Assembly (NCBI GenBank): GCA_963969495.1
Contig: OZ018331.1
Location: 150,207,761-150,271,760, forward strand
Direction: 5' to 3'
DNA from: Ceratothoa steindachneri
Lineage: Eukaryota > Arthropoda > Malacostraca > Isopoda > Cymothoidae
DNA: 64,000 bases
Below, piece by piece: positions 23,201-30,253 of this stretch (position 1 is its first letter; every line of letters starts with the position of its first letter). The notes under the pieces were generated by a model that made no database searches, was not told the DNA's origin, and was given only the letters and a program-made list of their open reading frames with translations. The translations under genes were made by a program, and so were the position numbers.

Positions 23201-26200
23201 GTGGAGCGAATGAAGAGGAAGCGTTTGAAGCCAGCGGGCTCGAAAACGCCAGGTAACCTCTGAATCAGTGGCCCCGATGTCATCGAGGCTCCGCCCTGGG
23301 TGCTTTTGGTCTTAGTCGGGGGCTCTGCAACTGGGGAGGCAGAGGGACCGGATGAGTCGATCTTGGCTTGGTCGCTTGCCAGAGTGGCAGCAGACCCATC
23401 CATCTCCGCAGCCCCCGTGGATGGAGAGGAGCCCCGAGTCTTCCTTATCTTTTAGGTCTTATTCATTTTCTTTTTTGGAGAGGAGGGCAGGGAATGAACC
23501 CGCTTCTCACCTCCGCCGGCAGAAGCCCCTAGGCCAGATGGACCGGCCTCAGCTAGGTCCTTCTCCAAAATGGAGAAGGTTCTGGTGGTCGCAGGGGCAC
23601 CAGTCAGAGGAGATCCCTCCCCTCCTTGTACTGCCTCAGAAACCCTAACCGTTTGAGGAACTTGCATAGGGGCGGATTTGGGTACGGTGTTTGGCGCCGA
23701 GCCCGGATTTCCCCCCATGGAAGGCCCTACCATCTGAGGCTGGGTTTCAAGGACTATGTTTATCACAGGAGGGGCCTCCAGTTGGCCATCCCCTCCCAGG
23801 ACATCACAGGTCCCCTTGGCAGTGTCACCAGTCTTGTGTGGGAAGGCACAGGCCTTCCCACACAAGCAGGTCTTTTGAGGGAAGCGCCCGAAGGGGCCTG
23901 GCTTCCCTCTCCCCCCTAAGGGGGTTTGCCCTACCGAGCCGCTTACACGAGGGGCGGTCGGCAATGGTCTGCCTGCTGGCATTCTTGGCAGTCCCCTAGG
24001 AAAGAAAAGGAGGGACTGCCGCTGGAAATACAGAGGTGCCCGAAAGCACCTCCAGAGAAGGGGGTGAGGGGTAGTCCCCTACACCCATAGGCGTAGGAGA
24101 GGAGTAAGCCTCCTCTCCGGTTAAAGAAGTATGGAGGGTCCCCTGCGCAAGTACAAGGGAGGGTACCTCCATTTTTTCGGTGGAGCTGCCCGAGGGCGGC
24201 TTCGTTGATGTTACAGGGAAAGTTGGGGGTTGGGGGTTTTTTTTATATTCATCATTGGGCATGGTGACCCTCTTTTTTAAAAGGGATGCAATCGCGCATC
24301 ACCTCTCACAGTAGTCCGCACTGCAAGAGGTGCTTGCAGGCCCAGCAGAGCCAGACGCCACCATTTGGGACCACCCCACCCGCCTGGTGGCCTGGCAGTC
24401 CATCGGCATGGCGGCTTCACCTTAGACACGCCGTAAAATTGATAGAATGTGAAGAGGAGAAGAAAAGGGATGTGAGGAAGGTATGGGTGGGGATGAAGCA
24501 GGTTGTTAAAAAAACCCAATCCTGAACCGGACCTCAGGGGTTAGGGAACATTGTCCCCTCCCCCCTCAGCCCCGATCCGGGACAGTTGGCTTGAGAAGGT
24601 CAGCATCTATCCTGTGAAATTAGAGGCTGACCAGAGAAAGTTGTGGGAGAGGTTGTATGAAAAGCGACGAGGTAGGGAAGAAATACAGGCTATCTGAAGG
24701 AAGAAAGAGAGGCTAAGCTGGGGCTGGATGGAGCGCTGGATCCTGTCAGCACGGCGGCCAGGATGGCAAATCGCCGCGCCCCTTACAGGGTGGCATAGCA
24801 TGAGGTAGATCATCAGGTCTTTGAGCCTACAGAAAATAGGATTTTTTTTTAAGTGGGTGTTTAGGAGAAGGAAGTGCACCAGCTTCCCGAGTCCCCTATC
24901 CATACTCAGACCAGGATGTTCTTCTCATCTAGATGCCAGGTGTCAGTCTCCTGTGGAGCTAAATTGCAGTGGCCTCCACGGACATAGCTGCTGTAAACAT
25001 AAATATAGGCCTATCTTCAGGCAAATTAAAAAAAGAAAATAATAATAAAGAAAATACAGATGAAGGGAAAAGATATAAAAGCTCAGGTGCAAGTTAAAGG
25101 TGAAATATAAAGAGAAGAGAATACCGATATCCCAGTGGAACTGTAATACTCAAACCTGAATTATGGACAGCCAAACAAAGATGTCACAGAGTATATAAAT
25201 TGCACATCTATAAAATTTTAAAATATTTACTTTTCAAAATGTGTTACTTTGGATCCGGGATATATTTCTTTATATTTGAAATACTTGTCCCAATTAAAGA
25301 GTTTTAAGAGTTGCTTTGCTCCTTCAATTTCACCTGTTCTTGAAGCTACACCCAAGGTATAGCCATCTTGGTGAAGTTGCTTCAGAACAGCTGGTACCTC
25401 TTCATAGCATTTAATTTTTTGGTTTCTTCTGTCAAGGATATTTCCTTCTCTGTCAAATATGGAGAAACCATTTTTAGCAAGTTTTATGGTTATAAATTGA
25501 AAAGCTGCATTCTAGGAACTTGGTTAATCAGTATTTATATTCAAACGGATATTAATGATATCTACCATAACTCACATAAACCAATCACTGTACATCTGAA
25601 TAATTCAGTCAATAAATAATTCAAAAACAATATTCAGTTTAAATAATTTATTTATTATAATTACATTAATAAAAATACAAATCAAAACAATCAAAACGGT
25701 GTAGTTAAGCTTTATTATACTATTTGGTGGATCAATAAACTTACCCATCTTTCCGAAAAGGTGGGTCGACATGAGTGTCTACCCAGAATGGCCACAAGGT
25801 ATAATCTGAAAAAAAAGGCTAAAAAATAATTACATATAACTCTTCATCACAATGACCTTACATAACTACATTTAGGCATGTTAATAGCATAAGCTGAAAA
25901 AATGTAGATACAGAGAAAATAAGACAGACAGCCTTGCACTTGCATGGTGCTGTGCCCTCTTTTCAATAGGTGTCTGGTTGTGGCAACTCAGACTAGAATT
26001 GAGTATTAAGGCTTGATCCACCCTCCAAGCTATAAGACTCCTAGTATAAGGACTCTTACTCCTTGTTTAGCTATAATACCTTTAAAGTTCAACATCTACC
26101 AATTAGCAAAAAGTGGGTACATTAATACCACCATAACTAACCAGCCCCTCCCACCCCTTCTATGCCCTATTAAGTTCAATGCCAGCCATTTTGAACATGG

Positions 26201-27587
26201 TGAAGGCACTTCATAGTGATAGGGTGTTATCAACTGTACCATCTCATCCAGTCAGGATTTATTCCACTTCATAAACATTCATTCACATAATCAACCCACC
26301 CTTCAGGCAGTCTTCCAACCCTTTATGCAGTCTTCCAACCCTTTATGCAGTCATCCACTCTTTATGCAGTCTTTCACCTTTTATGCAGTCTTCCAACCCT
26401 TTATGCATCTTTTAACCCTTTATGCAATCATCCAAACCTTTTCACATTCACTCTTTAAGAGTCTATCTCCATCCATTCTTCTTATATGCGCAAAACACTG
26501 CCACAAGCACATTCACAATGAAAACACCTCTTACACAATTGTTCCTTACTCTACCTTTTGCACAGAAGCATCCCTCTCAAGTTGACCATTTGTACTGCTT
26601 TCACTCGAGGCTTTTCCTTCTTCCATACCATAGCCTCAATCCTATAACATAACATAATTTAACTGATGACAAAAGCCACAAGGGCCTATCAGAGGTCATT
26701 TGAGTCAACACACCCCATAGACTGCATCCACAAGTTTGCATCCAAACTGCTTAAAAAGGCATCATCATCAGGGCTTGTCAAAAAGACTAAATAATGCACT
26801 ATACATGAATAATTAATATACAAAATGATATTACAATATGTATTTTGCCCCAATACAACTTAAAAACAATGATAACCTACCTTCCTCATATAATCATCTA
26901 ACCTGCGCATGATACATTTAAATTTGGACTGCTTACTGTCTCTCCTGTGGAAAACCATTCCAGTAATCTGCCACTCAATTGGTAAAAAAATACTTTCTCA
27001 CATCCAACCTACGCCTCCATTTTTTAACTTTCAAGTGGTGACCCCTACTCATATTACTACCTTCCAACTCAAAGAACTTGCTCCAATCCAACTTAGAACC
27101 TTCAACCTATCTTCATATTCAAAGAAAGTATCATCTTTGTTGCCCTCTTTTGCACAGAATAGCAGATTAATATCAGTCCTCTGCTTCCTGCCTTTAATTG
27201 GTGTACCCTAGGATTGGATTTGATTGGTAGATAGAAACAGGTGAAAGGATACATTGCCTTCAATTAAATCATATTGAACACTTGCTCAAATTCTACTTGG
27301 TTACACTACCATGCCCTTAGCCTTGTTAAACTATACCGACCCAAAAAATCAACCAAACTTCGTATTCATGTATTATGTAACAGCTTGATATTAATGAAAA
27401 TAGAAAATTCTAATGACAAATTGAGAAGGATTTGGCAAACAAAATTAAATGAATAAAAGCTAAGTCACTCATAATGAATAAGAATTTAAGAAACTTTAAT
27501 CCAGAGGTACAAAGCTACTTTGAACTTACCCAAGTCAAAAACAAGTAGTTTGGGCTGCAACTGTCCTTTACTATTTTCAATTGCCAT
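8066..27587 (-). CDS. MDP1: Magnesium-dependent phosphatase 1 (MDP-1), four-exon host gene
   Basis: The joined exons (27587-27530, 25805-25745, 25449-25231, 8240-8066) give 513 bp, or 170 residues plus a stop, close to the usual MDP-1 length of about 160-180. MDP-1 is a soluble Mg-dependent HAD phosphatase acting on protein phosphotyrosine or small sugar phosphates. HAD motif I is VFDLDYTLW (Asp18, Asp20), motif II is VASRT (Ser76), motif III is the Lys in YPGSK (Lys107), and motif IV is FFDDE (Asp129, Asp130). FWVDTH and EIEGA are also characteristic of the family. All introns begin GT and end AG, and phases match (1, 2, 2). Intron 1 is 1,724 bp, intron 2 is 295 bp and intron 3 is about 17 kb of transposons. 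There is no frameshift or internal stop, so the gene looks functional. This assignment rests on my recognition of the family. Confidence 0.9.
8588..8790. repeat. 61-bp tandem repeat, about 3.3 copies
   Basis: Units start at 8588, 8649, 8710 and 8771 (partial). Each begins TTTAAAGGGATAAAAACAAA and carries GCCGCCTAATCCAATGGATT. Full units differ at about one base, so the array is recent. It lies in MDP-1 intron 3, just after a run of G at 8568-8577. Confidence 0.9.
8837..8876. repeat. Inverted repeat with 17-bp arms
   Basis: GGAATAACACAGATGAT (8837-8853) faces ATCATCTGTGGTATTCC (8860-8876) across a 6-bp loop, with one mismatch. It could form a stable hairpin. No terminator or RNA gene context is apparent, so it is probably part of a decayed repeat. 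Confidence 0.6.
9080..9990 (-). pseudogene. Decayed LINE 3' half (RNase H and zinc tail)
   Basis: On the minus strand 9670-9560 reads [20 protein letters not shown] followed by PRVASIFTA, the first Asp/Gly block and the start of the Glu helix of a LINE RNase H domain. Near 9230-9110 the frame reads RLTHDH...[10 protein letters not shown], the C-terminal H/C zinc motif. About 10 stops and shifts intervene. It differs in sequence from LINE A and ends just before copy A1. It is an old I-group type insertion in MDP-1 intron 3. Confidence 0.55.
10150..12445 (-). mobile_element. LINE family A, copy A1 (5'-truncated and internally deleted)
   Basis: The minus-strand copy begins with a T-run at about 10151 (its poly-A tail) and a short 3' UTR that aligns with those of A3 and A4. 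It then carries decayed RNase H (10330-11040) and RT (11040-12080); [18 protein letters not shown] at 11850-11910 marks the palm. At about 12083 the sequence jumps from RT directly to the start of ORF2, so the endonuclease and the N-terminal part of RT are deleted. It then runs into ORF1 (12230-12440) and stops. Stops and shifts are frequent, making this the most decayed of the large A copies. Confidence 0.8.
12446..12599. other. AT-rich spacer
   Basis: Short AT-rich sequence between LINE A1 and the SINE-like block. No feature seen. Confidence 0.5.
12600..12820 (-). mobile_element. tRNA-derived SINE-like element
   Basis: On the minus strand GGGGGTTCGAATCTCCGTCC (about 12760-12733) matches the pol III B box and T arm, with CGGGG and CTCCG able to pair around the TTCGAAT loop. 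Upstream, GAATGAGCGGTGAATGCTC stands where a D arm and A box would be, but matches them poorly. Roughly 130 bp of unrelated body follow. This is consistent with a tRNA-headed SINE, not a functional tRNA, because no proper acceptor stem closes. Confidence 0.45.
12838..12902 (-). repeat. 65-bp LINE A fragment (RT active-site region)
   Basis: This stretch is nearly identical to 11621-11681 in copy A1 and to the matching parts of A3 and A4 around the YVDD box. It abuts the mariner at 12903. It is either a separate truncated insertion or a duplicate of part of A1. Confidence 0.7.
12903..14840 (+). pseudogene. Mariner transposase, split by a LINE insertion
   Basis: The left half (12903-13156) reads LLWEFKNNK, then [20 protein letters not shown] and [12 protein letters not shown], the N-terminal helix-turn-helix region of a mariner transposase. 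The right half (14155-14840) reads KVSKLGIWV...[11 protein letters not shown], then VTGDEKW with the first catalytic Asp (14302), and [11 protein letters not shown] with the second (14548 onward). The third Asp of the D34D triad is lost in the altered stretch after HPPYSTNL. Several frameshifts occur. Terminal inverted repeats were not identified. LINE D interrupts the coding region exactly between the two halves. Confidence 0.8.
13157..14154 (+). mobile_element. LINE D, L2/CR1-like 3' fragment
   Basis: One frame stays open from 13158 to the stop at 14063, about 300 codons. It starts in the RT palm ([14 protein letters not shown]), continues through the thumb ([45 protein letters not shown]) and ends with the connection [19 protein letters not shown] and PLS-type tail [10 protein letters not shown]. 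The active site is YADG instead of YADD. A 3' UTR ends in GCGCATTACAAAAGACTAA followed by (TTA)n, typical for L2-like elements. The element is 5'-truncated and sits in the mariner in the same orientation. The open frame suggests a fairly recent arrival. Confidence 0.82.
14841..15229. other. AT-rich spacer
   Basis: No gene or repeat recognised between the mariner remnant and LINE A copy A2. Confidence 0.5.
16639..16890 (+). repeat. Left arm of 252-bp inverted duplication in LINE A2
   Basis: The arm runs from CACTGGCTTCAAACG to GGAGAAAGGG and is about 95% identical to the reverse complement of 17154-17405. In this arm ORF1 reads on the plus strand ([20 protein letters not shown]). Confidence 0.85.
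17154..17405 (-). repeat. Right arm of 252-bp inverted duplication in LINE A2
   Basis: Partner of 16639-16890, in the original minus-strand orientation of the element. The arms are separated by 263 bp that also derive from ORF1. Confidence 0.85.
18565..18577. repeat. Target-site duplication of LINE A3, left copy
   Basis: TGGCATAGCATGA directly precedes the poly-T tail of A3 and is repeated exactly at 24791-24803. Confidence 0.92.
18822..19121 (-). pseudogene. LINE A3 ORF2 C-terminus (zinc tail)
   Basis: The frame reads [13 protein letters not shown], then CNDC...[19 protein letters not shown], the standard CCHC-like tail after RNase H. It is separated from the RNase H frame by a shift near 19130. 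It ends at a stop next to the 3' UTR. The tail is thought to help bind nucleic acid in this group. Confidence 0.75.
19146..20753 (-). CDS. LINE A3 ORF2 part: reverse transcriptase fused in frame to RNase H
   Basis: A 535-codon open frame. RT motifs run in order: [20 protein letters not shown] (fingers), [26 protein letters not shown] (first catalytic Asp), GIPQGSVLS and the catalytic box [10 protein letters not shown]. RNase H follows with [11 protein letters not shown] (Asp), [12 protein letters not shown] (Glu), IVIYSDSQS (Asp) and the helix [10 protein letters not shown]. Between HPDPD and [11 protein letters not shown] about 460 bp of the RT thumb, present in A4 (41166-41626), are absent. 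The deletion keeps the frame. The missing thumb should disable processive synthesis, although both active sites are intact. Confidence 0.85.
   Translation of the reverse strand: MRSALASCADTAHGPDDVPYAKRSMAFLLDLFNRIWVEGLLPDSWRIATVLAFRMPGRDHSTPTGFRPISLTSCVCKLMEKLVNVRLAFFLDSGGHLSSAQCGFRKFHSTSDALFRLENAVCEAFLRRQHYATVFFDLEKAYDTAWRYGIMETLHTMGARGRLPVFISEFLRDRRFRVRVGEALSGPKEQEEGIPQGSVLSVTLFALSINDIKSVLPEDVLATLYVDDLSISFGAAQMPTLERRLQQALNRVSRYAEAHRCWFSLAKTKVVHFCRHPRLHPDPDDLDGAYAAERRQSYPKPFGFRARKLLREVDIAQGPVAPLVLPRTPPWRVPNLAICRHASAPKACTAPGVLRSTFLEPTSCHAATVPVYMDGSNSQEGVGFHVVSPLFDVSGALPGAASVFTAELVAIHHSVREITRRARFGDRIVIYSDSQSELSALGALESPHPLVREIRDATVLASRADVEIIFCWVPTHVGIAGNERAKESARTLRPDQRFALPHTDYMAGIQAALLTAWQRRWETVEGNLKLRAIAP
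20641..21231 (-). pseudogene. LINE A3 linker between endonuclease and RT
   Basis: Overlapping open frames at 21231-20641 and 21007-20666 together cover the linker that is continuous in A4. Recognisable pieces are [20 protein letters not shown] and [19 protein letters not shown]. At least two frameshifts break it, and AYMRYKRRPN-type sequence is damaged near 21150. Confidence 0.7.
21191..21967 (-). CDS. LINE A3 apurinic-like endonuclease domain (partial ORF2)
   Basis: The 258-codon frame begins at QETMLG (the catalytic Glu block) and contains [27 protein letters not shown] and [10 protein letters not shown], the Asp-Asn and Ser-Asp-His catalytic blocks of the exonuclease-endonuclease-phosphatase fold. 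This domain nicks target DNA to prime reverse transcription. The N-terminal QWNCRG block lies just upstream in another frame (near 22040). The frame ends in a stop near WWSAEC. Confidence 0.82.
   Translation of the reverse strand: MQETMLGTCPLPALPGYKGLASPPPRDGRAGGCAVYTRHDVSILPFSLDTSFQAVAVQLHLDRRYTIISAYIPPSADFDAGDFRRVVARLPRPYLLLGDLNGRHPLWGDYSINPRGQVLADLIEELEMGVLNVDEFTHHCPRTASFSCLDQSLCSSDAQPDFDWGVVDDLHGSDHFPIEISFSGQLPPESPPRWCLAWARWPAFQEMTEFSISVEEFRSVDEAVEFFSGNLIAAGLTTIPRTSGRFARGPLPWWSAEC
22114..23403 (-). CDS. LINE A3 ORF1 (gag-like zinc-knuckle protein)
   Basis: The 429-codon frame has a conserved N-terminal domain ([29 protein letters not shown]) and three zinc knuckles: [29 protein letters not shown] and [16 protein letters not shown] Pro/Ser/Arg-rich tail follows. 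ORF1 proteins of this group coat the element RNA. Compared with A4, about 230 bp near the 3' end are lost. A Ser/Pro-rich N-terminal extension continues upstream in another frame (23982-23452). Confidence 0.85.
   Translation of the reverse strand: MDGSAATLASDQAKIDSSGPSASPVAEPPTKTKSTQGGASMTSGPLIQRLPGVFEPAGFKRFLFIRSTDGSMLAKGKMIHQRRGLASVIGREPKLTRFSNGSLLANAANPAEAAKISALRTIHGTPVSVMPHSTMNYVKGVVHARELIDYSIEDITLKLADHGAVKVECVMRKQGGASRPTPTLFVTYDCDKLPESVRAGCYRYRVKAFVPLPRRCYYCHHFSHTNRSCRHAKSGSPEVCVNCSKAAHDKSKSCVAKCVNCGEPHPASSKQCGAYLLKKEILAVQAQDRLSFREAKDLVLAPPALPGTSYASIVRKTPSAPGPSRPMSTVVFAPIRSPSVGSTQPGRFPGKAGDKKGSYPAPAKTRAPPSFPSVTVSRNVKRPRASTESLDSQEATPSPISPRRRQRLQRFVPPTAPGVLPPGRVRPFP
24791..24803. repeat. 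Target-site duplication of LINE A3, right copy
   Basis: TGGCATAGCATGA, exact match to 18565-18577. It marks the 5' end of the element. Confidence 0.92.
24804..25230. other. MDP-1 intron 3, upstream end
   Basis: Between the A3 insertion and the exon 3 donor. Probably original intron or older repeat sequence; nothing else recognised. Confidence 0.6.
25231..25449 (-). CDS. MDP1: MDP-1 exon 3
   Basis: The acceptor is TTTGACAG|A and the donor is GAAAA|GTAAAT. The 219-bp exon encodes residues 41-112, including [18 protein letters not shown], the motif II loop [11 protein letters not shown] and the motif III segment [12 protein letters not shown]. The junction with exon 2 falls inside the codon for Gly40. 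Confidence 0.9.
25745..25805 (-). CDS. MDP1: MDP-1 exon 2
   Basis: A T-rich tract ending TTTTTTTTCAG lies directly before the exon. The exon encodes [20 protein letters not shown] and ends with GG before GTAAG. This is the most diagnostic stretch of the MDP family. It is 61 bp, too short to be seen as an open frame of its own. Confidence 0.9.
25806..26306. other. MDP-1 intron 1, no further feature
   Basis: AT-rich intronic sequence. No coding or repeat structure seen apart from the minisatellite that follows. Confidence 0.6.
26307..26443. repeat. 20-bp minisatellite, about 7 units
   Basis: Units of 19-20 bp with consensus GCAGTCTTCCAACCCTTTAT, starting at 26307, 26327, 26347, 26366, 26385, 26405 and 26424. 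Later units are increasingly diverged. Located in MDP-1 intron 1. Confidence 0.85.
26644..27205 (-). pseudogene. LINE C 3' fragment in MDP-1 intron 1
   Basis: The fragment starts with CATAACATAACATAATTT, the reverse of the (TTATG)n tail, and GATGACAAAAGCCACAAGGG, the 3' UTR hairpin of LINE C. Further in (26900-27150) the minus strand aligns with the 35921-36184 coding end: the segments around VDFWNKLP, RRG(V)TT-type text and the SFFxR block are recognisable. Stops are present. It is much more diverged than the copy at 35.5 kb. Confidence 0.72.
27530..27587 (-). CDS. MDP1: MDP-1 exon 1
   Basis: The exon starts at the ATG at 27587-27585 and encodes 19 residues ending PKLLVFDL plus one base of the next codon. 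The donor reads G|GTAAGT at 27530/27529. The split codon G|AT restores the second catalytic Asp of motif I in exon 2. No other ATG just upstream is in frame with the motif. Confidence 0.85.
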
Positions 27588-28516
27588 TATAATTAATTTT
27601 ATATAAAGTAACACAATACAAACTGAAATAGTAAATCCCAAAACAATGTTAATTAAATTCTAATCCAATAAATGAATTTTAAGTGATTTAGTGCACAATA
27701 TAAACATTAATATCAATAAAAATTACTTTCAGTTGTTTACAAGATCCCTATTTAGTGTCCAGGTTGTTATTAATTGCTCCCTAGGAGCAGATGAACTCTA
27801 CTCCCTCTTGATCCCCAGGGTATTAAGGGAGAAAGCCTTTGATCCTACAGCCTGTATGCTGTAAGCCCCTGTCACTATTACCAGAATTAAGTGGGATCCC
27901 ACAAACTGTGAGGCTGTCCTGATGGAGTTGGTTAGAGTGAAGGGAGGCTGTTGCATGCTGTGGGAATTTTATAGCAACCCCTGTGCAAGCAGCCTAAGCA
28001 AGAGCTATGAAGTGGAAGTTGAATTGCATCTTAACCTCATGTGGAATAGATCCAAGTGTGATGATCTAATACCAGGATTGCATCTATCTAGGCTGGATGG
28101 TCGTGTCATATCAATTTGGAAATCACTCTACAAATCTTTTTGTGGCACACCAATGGTACGCAAACAAAACCTTACTTCAGTGCATCCCACCCAACATTCA
28201 GCCCCTGGAAACCACCCTCGGCTACCAAACCAGAGTCTTTCTGGCCCACCTATGGTCAGGATACCACCTCTCATTAGTGGTGCCTCACCTGGGGCACCAT
28301 TTAAGATTGTATTGCGTTTAAAGTAAACTTAGCAAACCTTCAGCAACTCTAGTTTATATACCAATATTTAAGAAATGGCATAAGTGCTTACAGATATAGC
28401 GATGTTATTCATACACTGTGAAGAATAATTAGCAGTTTGATGCTGAAACTGTTGCTTCTAAACCTGGTGGTCAGTACTATCACCTGTCAGCATAAAGAGA
28501 GGTAAGCAGGGTACCA
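27588..28516. other. Region upstream of MDP-1, no certain gene
   Basis: No promoter motif stands out. A short plus-strand stretch near 27784-27830 reads GADELYSLLIPRVLREKA, which resembles the LINE RT phrase (PDGIHPRVLKE) but breaks at once. The 134-codon frame at 27922-28326 matches nothing I know. Confidence 0.4.
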
Positions 28517-29075
28517 GTGGGGGAGGGTCTGGTACTTCTCAGCTCTCCCCCACTTATACCAGCTGATCACCGCTCAAAGAGTATTGGGAAACAAAGTCAA
28601 AATAAGGTACCGGGGCAGGGTTTAGATGGTGTATCAGCTACTATATGTGGTAGTTGCAGTGCTAATGTAGGGGACGATGGTATTGGATGCAATAAGTGTG
28701 AGGGGTGGTTTCATCCCTCTTCTATGTTTTTGGGCCTCCCAGAAAAAGTCATTCATGATATTGTGCAGTTGGAGGGAGAGGGTATCCATTTTATTTGTTT
28801 AAAATGTATGATTGTTAAACAGCCCCCAATGAGGGAGCAAAATGGAGGGAGCCAAGTACCAAACAATGGGGGCTTTAAACAGAAGCACAAGTTGGTTATG
28901 GCTTTGTGTATCACTGTTGAATCCAAGACCAAAAGTGGATAAACGTATTACACTGGGCCTAAACCAGAGTCACATTTGCTGTCTCTTTCCCTGATTGCAA
29001 TAGCAGAAGGGTTATAAGAGAGGAAATCAGGGAATTACAAAACCAAAAGTGTAGGAAGAACTCCATTATTATAAC
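28517..29075 (+). pseudogene. LINE E ORF1 with PHD finger
   Basis: The open frame (141 codons, stop near 28940) contains ICGSCSANVGDDGIGCNKCE, then GWFHPSSMFLGLPEKVI and FICLKC, a C4HC3 PHD-type zinc finger. PHD fingers occur in ORF1 of several CR1/L2-group LINEs. After the stop, at 29005-29060, REEIRELQNQKCRKNS continues the usual ORF1 coil that follows the finger. The element is cut at about 29070 by a LINE C tail in the opposite orientation. It is a LINE gene, not a host chromatin protein. Confidence 0.7.
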
Positions 29076-29285
29076 ATAATTTCACGGATGACAAAAGCCA
29101 CAAGGGCCTATCAAAGGTCATCCGCATCCGTCAAAACCCACCCACAAAAAGCACCATCACCAGGAAAGGACAAAATCAAAGTCCCCCACAATATAATATA
29201 ACAGATGACAAAAGCCACAAGGGCTCATCATAGGTCATCCGAGTCAAACGGCCTCTTTTTTAAGGGGCCTTCCTCAGTTAAATAT
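29068..29285 (-). repeat. LINE C 3' UTR/tail fragment inserted in LINE E
   Basis: Minus-strand copy of the LINE C 3' end: the reverse of the TTATG tail followed by two copies of GGATGACAAAAGCCACAAGG-type hairpin halves (29083 and about 29206) and the GGCCTCTTTTTTAAGGGGCC block. There is no coding part. Confidence 0.75.
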
Positions 29286-29689
29286 AAATGATGTGTTTTA
29301 AATTTAAGGATATATCTAAGTGCTTGACCAGTGATGAAATTCTTTAAATGAGGTTACATGCATAAACCAGGATAAAGGCATTTACAGAGGGAAGATCCCT
29401 AATGCCCAAGTCAGAAGGTCACTTCTTTGAGAAGCCACAGGCTTAAGCAATCTGAACACTATAAATCTGTGTATTTGCACAGGGACCTTACCTACAGACA
29501 AAGAGGGGAGCTCTGTGCCAGACATGCTGACCTCACTGGTAAACAAAATCACTTATCTTTACTCTTTGTTTGACCATAAGATAGATGTGTTAGGGATCTA
29601 TGAAACCTGGCTGACCTCTTGTATTACTAGTGCTTGTGTAAGTCTACCTAATAATGTATTGTTATGTAAGGATGTTGTAGGCCCTCGTT
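29286..29689 (+). pseudogene. LINE E: end of ORF1 and start of endonuclease
   Basis: Near 29440-29500 the frame HYKSVYLHRDLTYRQRGELC-like text is the conserved C-terminus of CR1/L2-type ORF1. From about 29515 the endonuclease begins: DHKIDVLGIYETWLT is the block with the catalytic Glu. It is interrupted at 29690 by an RTE fragment and resumes at 29930. Confidence 0.6.
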
Positions 29690-29925
29690 GCAAGAGAACT
29701 GGCACGCTATCACATCAACATTGATGCCTTGAGTGAAACCAGGCTCGCAGGAGAAGGATCAGTTGCCGAAATCAAAGGAGGTTACACCTTCTTCTGGAAA
29801 GGCAAAATGGAGAAGGAAGGCAGAATCCATGGAGTGGGATTTGCCATCAGAACGAGTCTTTTGCGCCAAGTCCTAGACCTGCCCACGTGCATCAGGGAGC
29901 GCATGATCAAACCCTGTAATTTACT
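29690..29925 (+). pseudogene. RTE-type endonuclease fragment inside LINE E
   Basis: The frame LARYHIN-like text is followed by IDALSETRLAGEGSVAEIKG, then GYTFFWKGK and GVGFAIRTSLL. This is the Glu block and next strand of the RTE-clade endonuclease, a different family from the surrounding LINE. It is a short scrap of about 230 bp with no 3' end, so it may have arrived by template switching or repair. Confidence 0.65.
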
Positions 29926-30253
29926 TGAGAAAATTTAAAATATAGTGAAATTGAGGTTCAGGTCCCAGAGGTGTTGGTAATTTACCTTATTGAATATAAA
30001 CTGTACATTATTAATGTGTATCACCTACCACCATATTCACCATTGGAAAATGTTACTAAACTTTTTACTGGATTTTTGTTGTAATAAGGATACCATCTTA
30101 ATTTACAAGTTCAATCTGCCAACAATCAAATGGGACAATGAACTAACTTGTGTAGGATTGGTCACTACTGATAGTGATTATTGAATTGTCTCAATTCTTT
30201 GGGTCCAACACAATGGATTAAGGAACCCACATATTATAGATCTGGAAATATTA
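29926..30253 (+). pseudogene. LINE E endonuclease, continued
   Basis: Across frameshifts the text reads YIINVYHLPPYSPLENVTKL, then FNLPTIKW and further on RNPHIIDLEI, which are the central and late blocks of the CR1/L2 endonuclease. The text stops at GGAAATA, where transposon F1 begins (TTA then CACTGG). Confidence 0.6.

Larger units (their letters stand above)
18578..24790 (-). mobile_element. LINE family A, copy A3, full-length with 13-bp TSD
   Basis: This 6.2-kb minus-strand element has a poly-A tail (T-run from 18578), a 3' UTR, ORF2, ORF1 and a 5' UTR that begins at the same point as in A4. The order is ORF1 with zinc knuckles, endonuclease, RT and RNase H, so it belongs to the RNase H-bearing I group of LINEs. 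The 13-bp direct repeat at both ends is perfect, which argues for a recent insertion. The insertion lies in MDP-1 intron 3 in the sense orientation and directly abuts A2. ORF2 is broken by several shifts, so it is not autonomous now. Confidence 0.92.

Noticed and set aside
26307..26443. CRISPR array
   Set aside because: Units of 19-20 bp are contiguous with no spacers, and the genome is eukaryotic.
28517..28942. PHD-finger protein as a host chromatin gene
   Set aside because: The finger is followed by the ORF1 coil and endonuclease text of a LINE, and a second such finger occurs next to other LINE debris.
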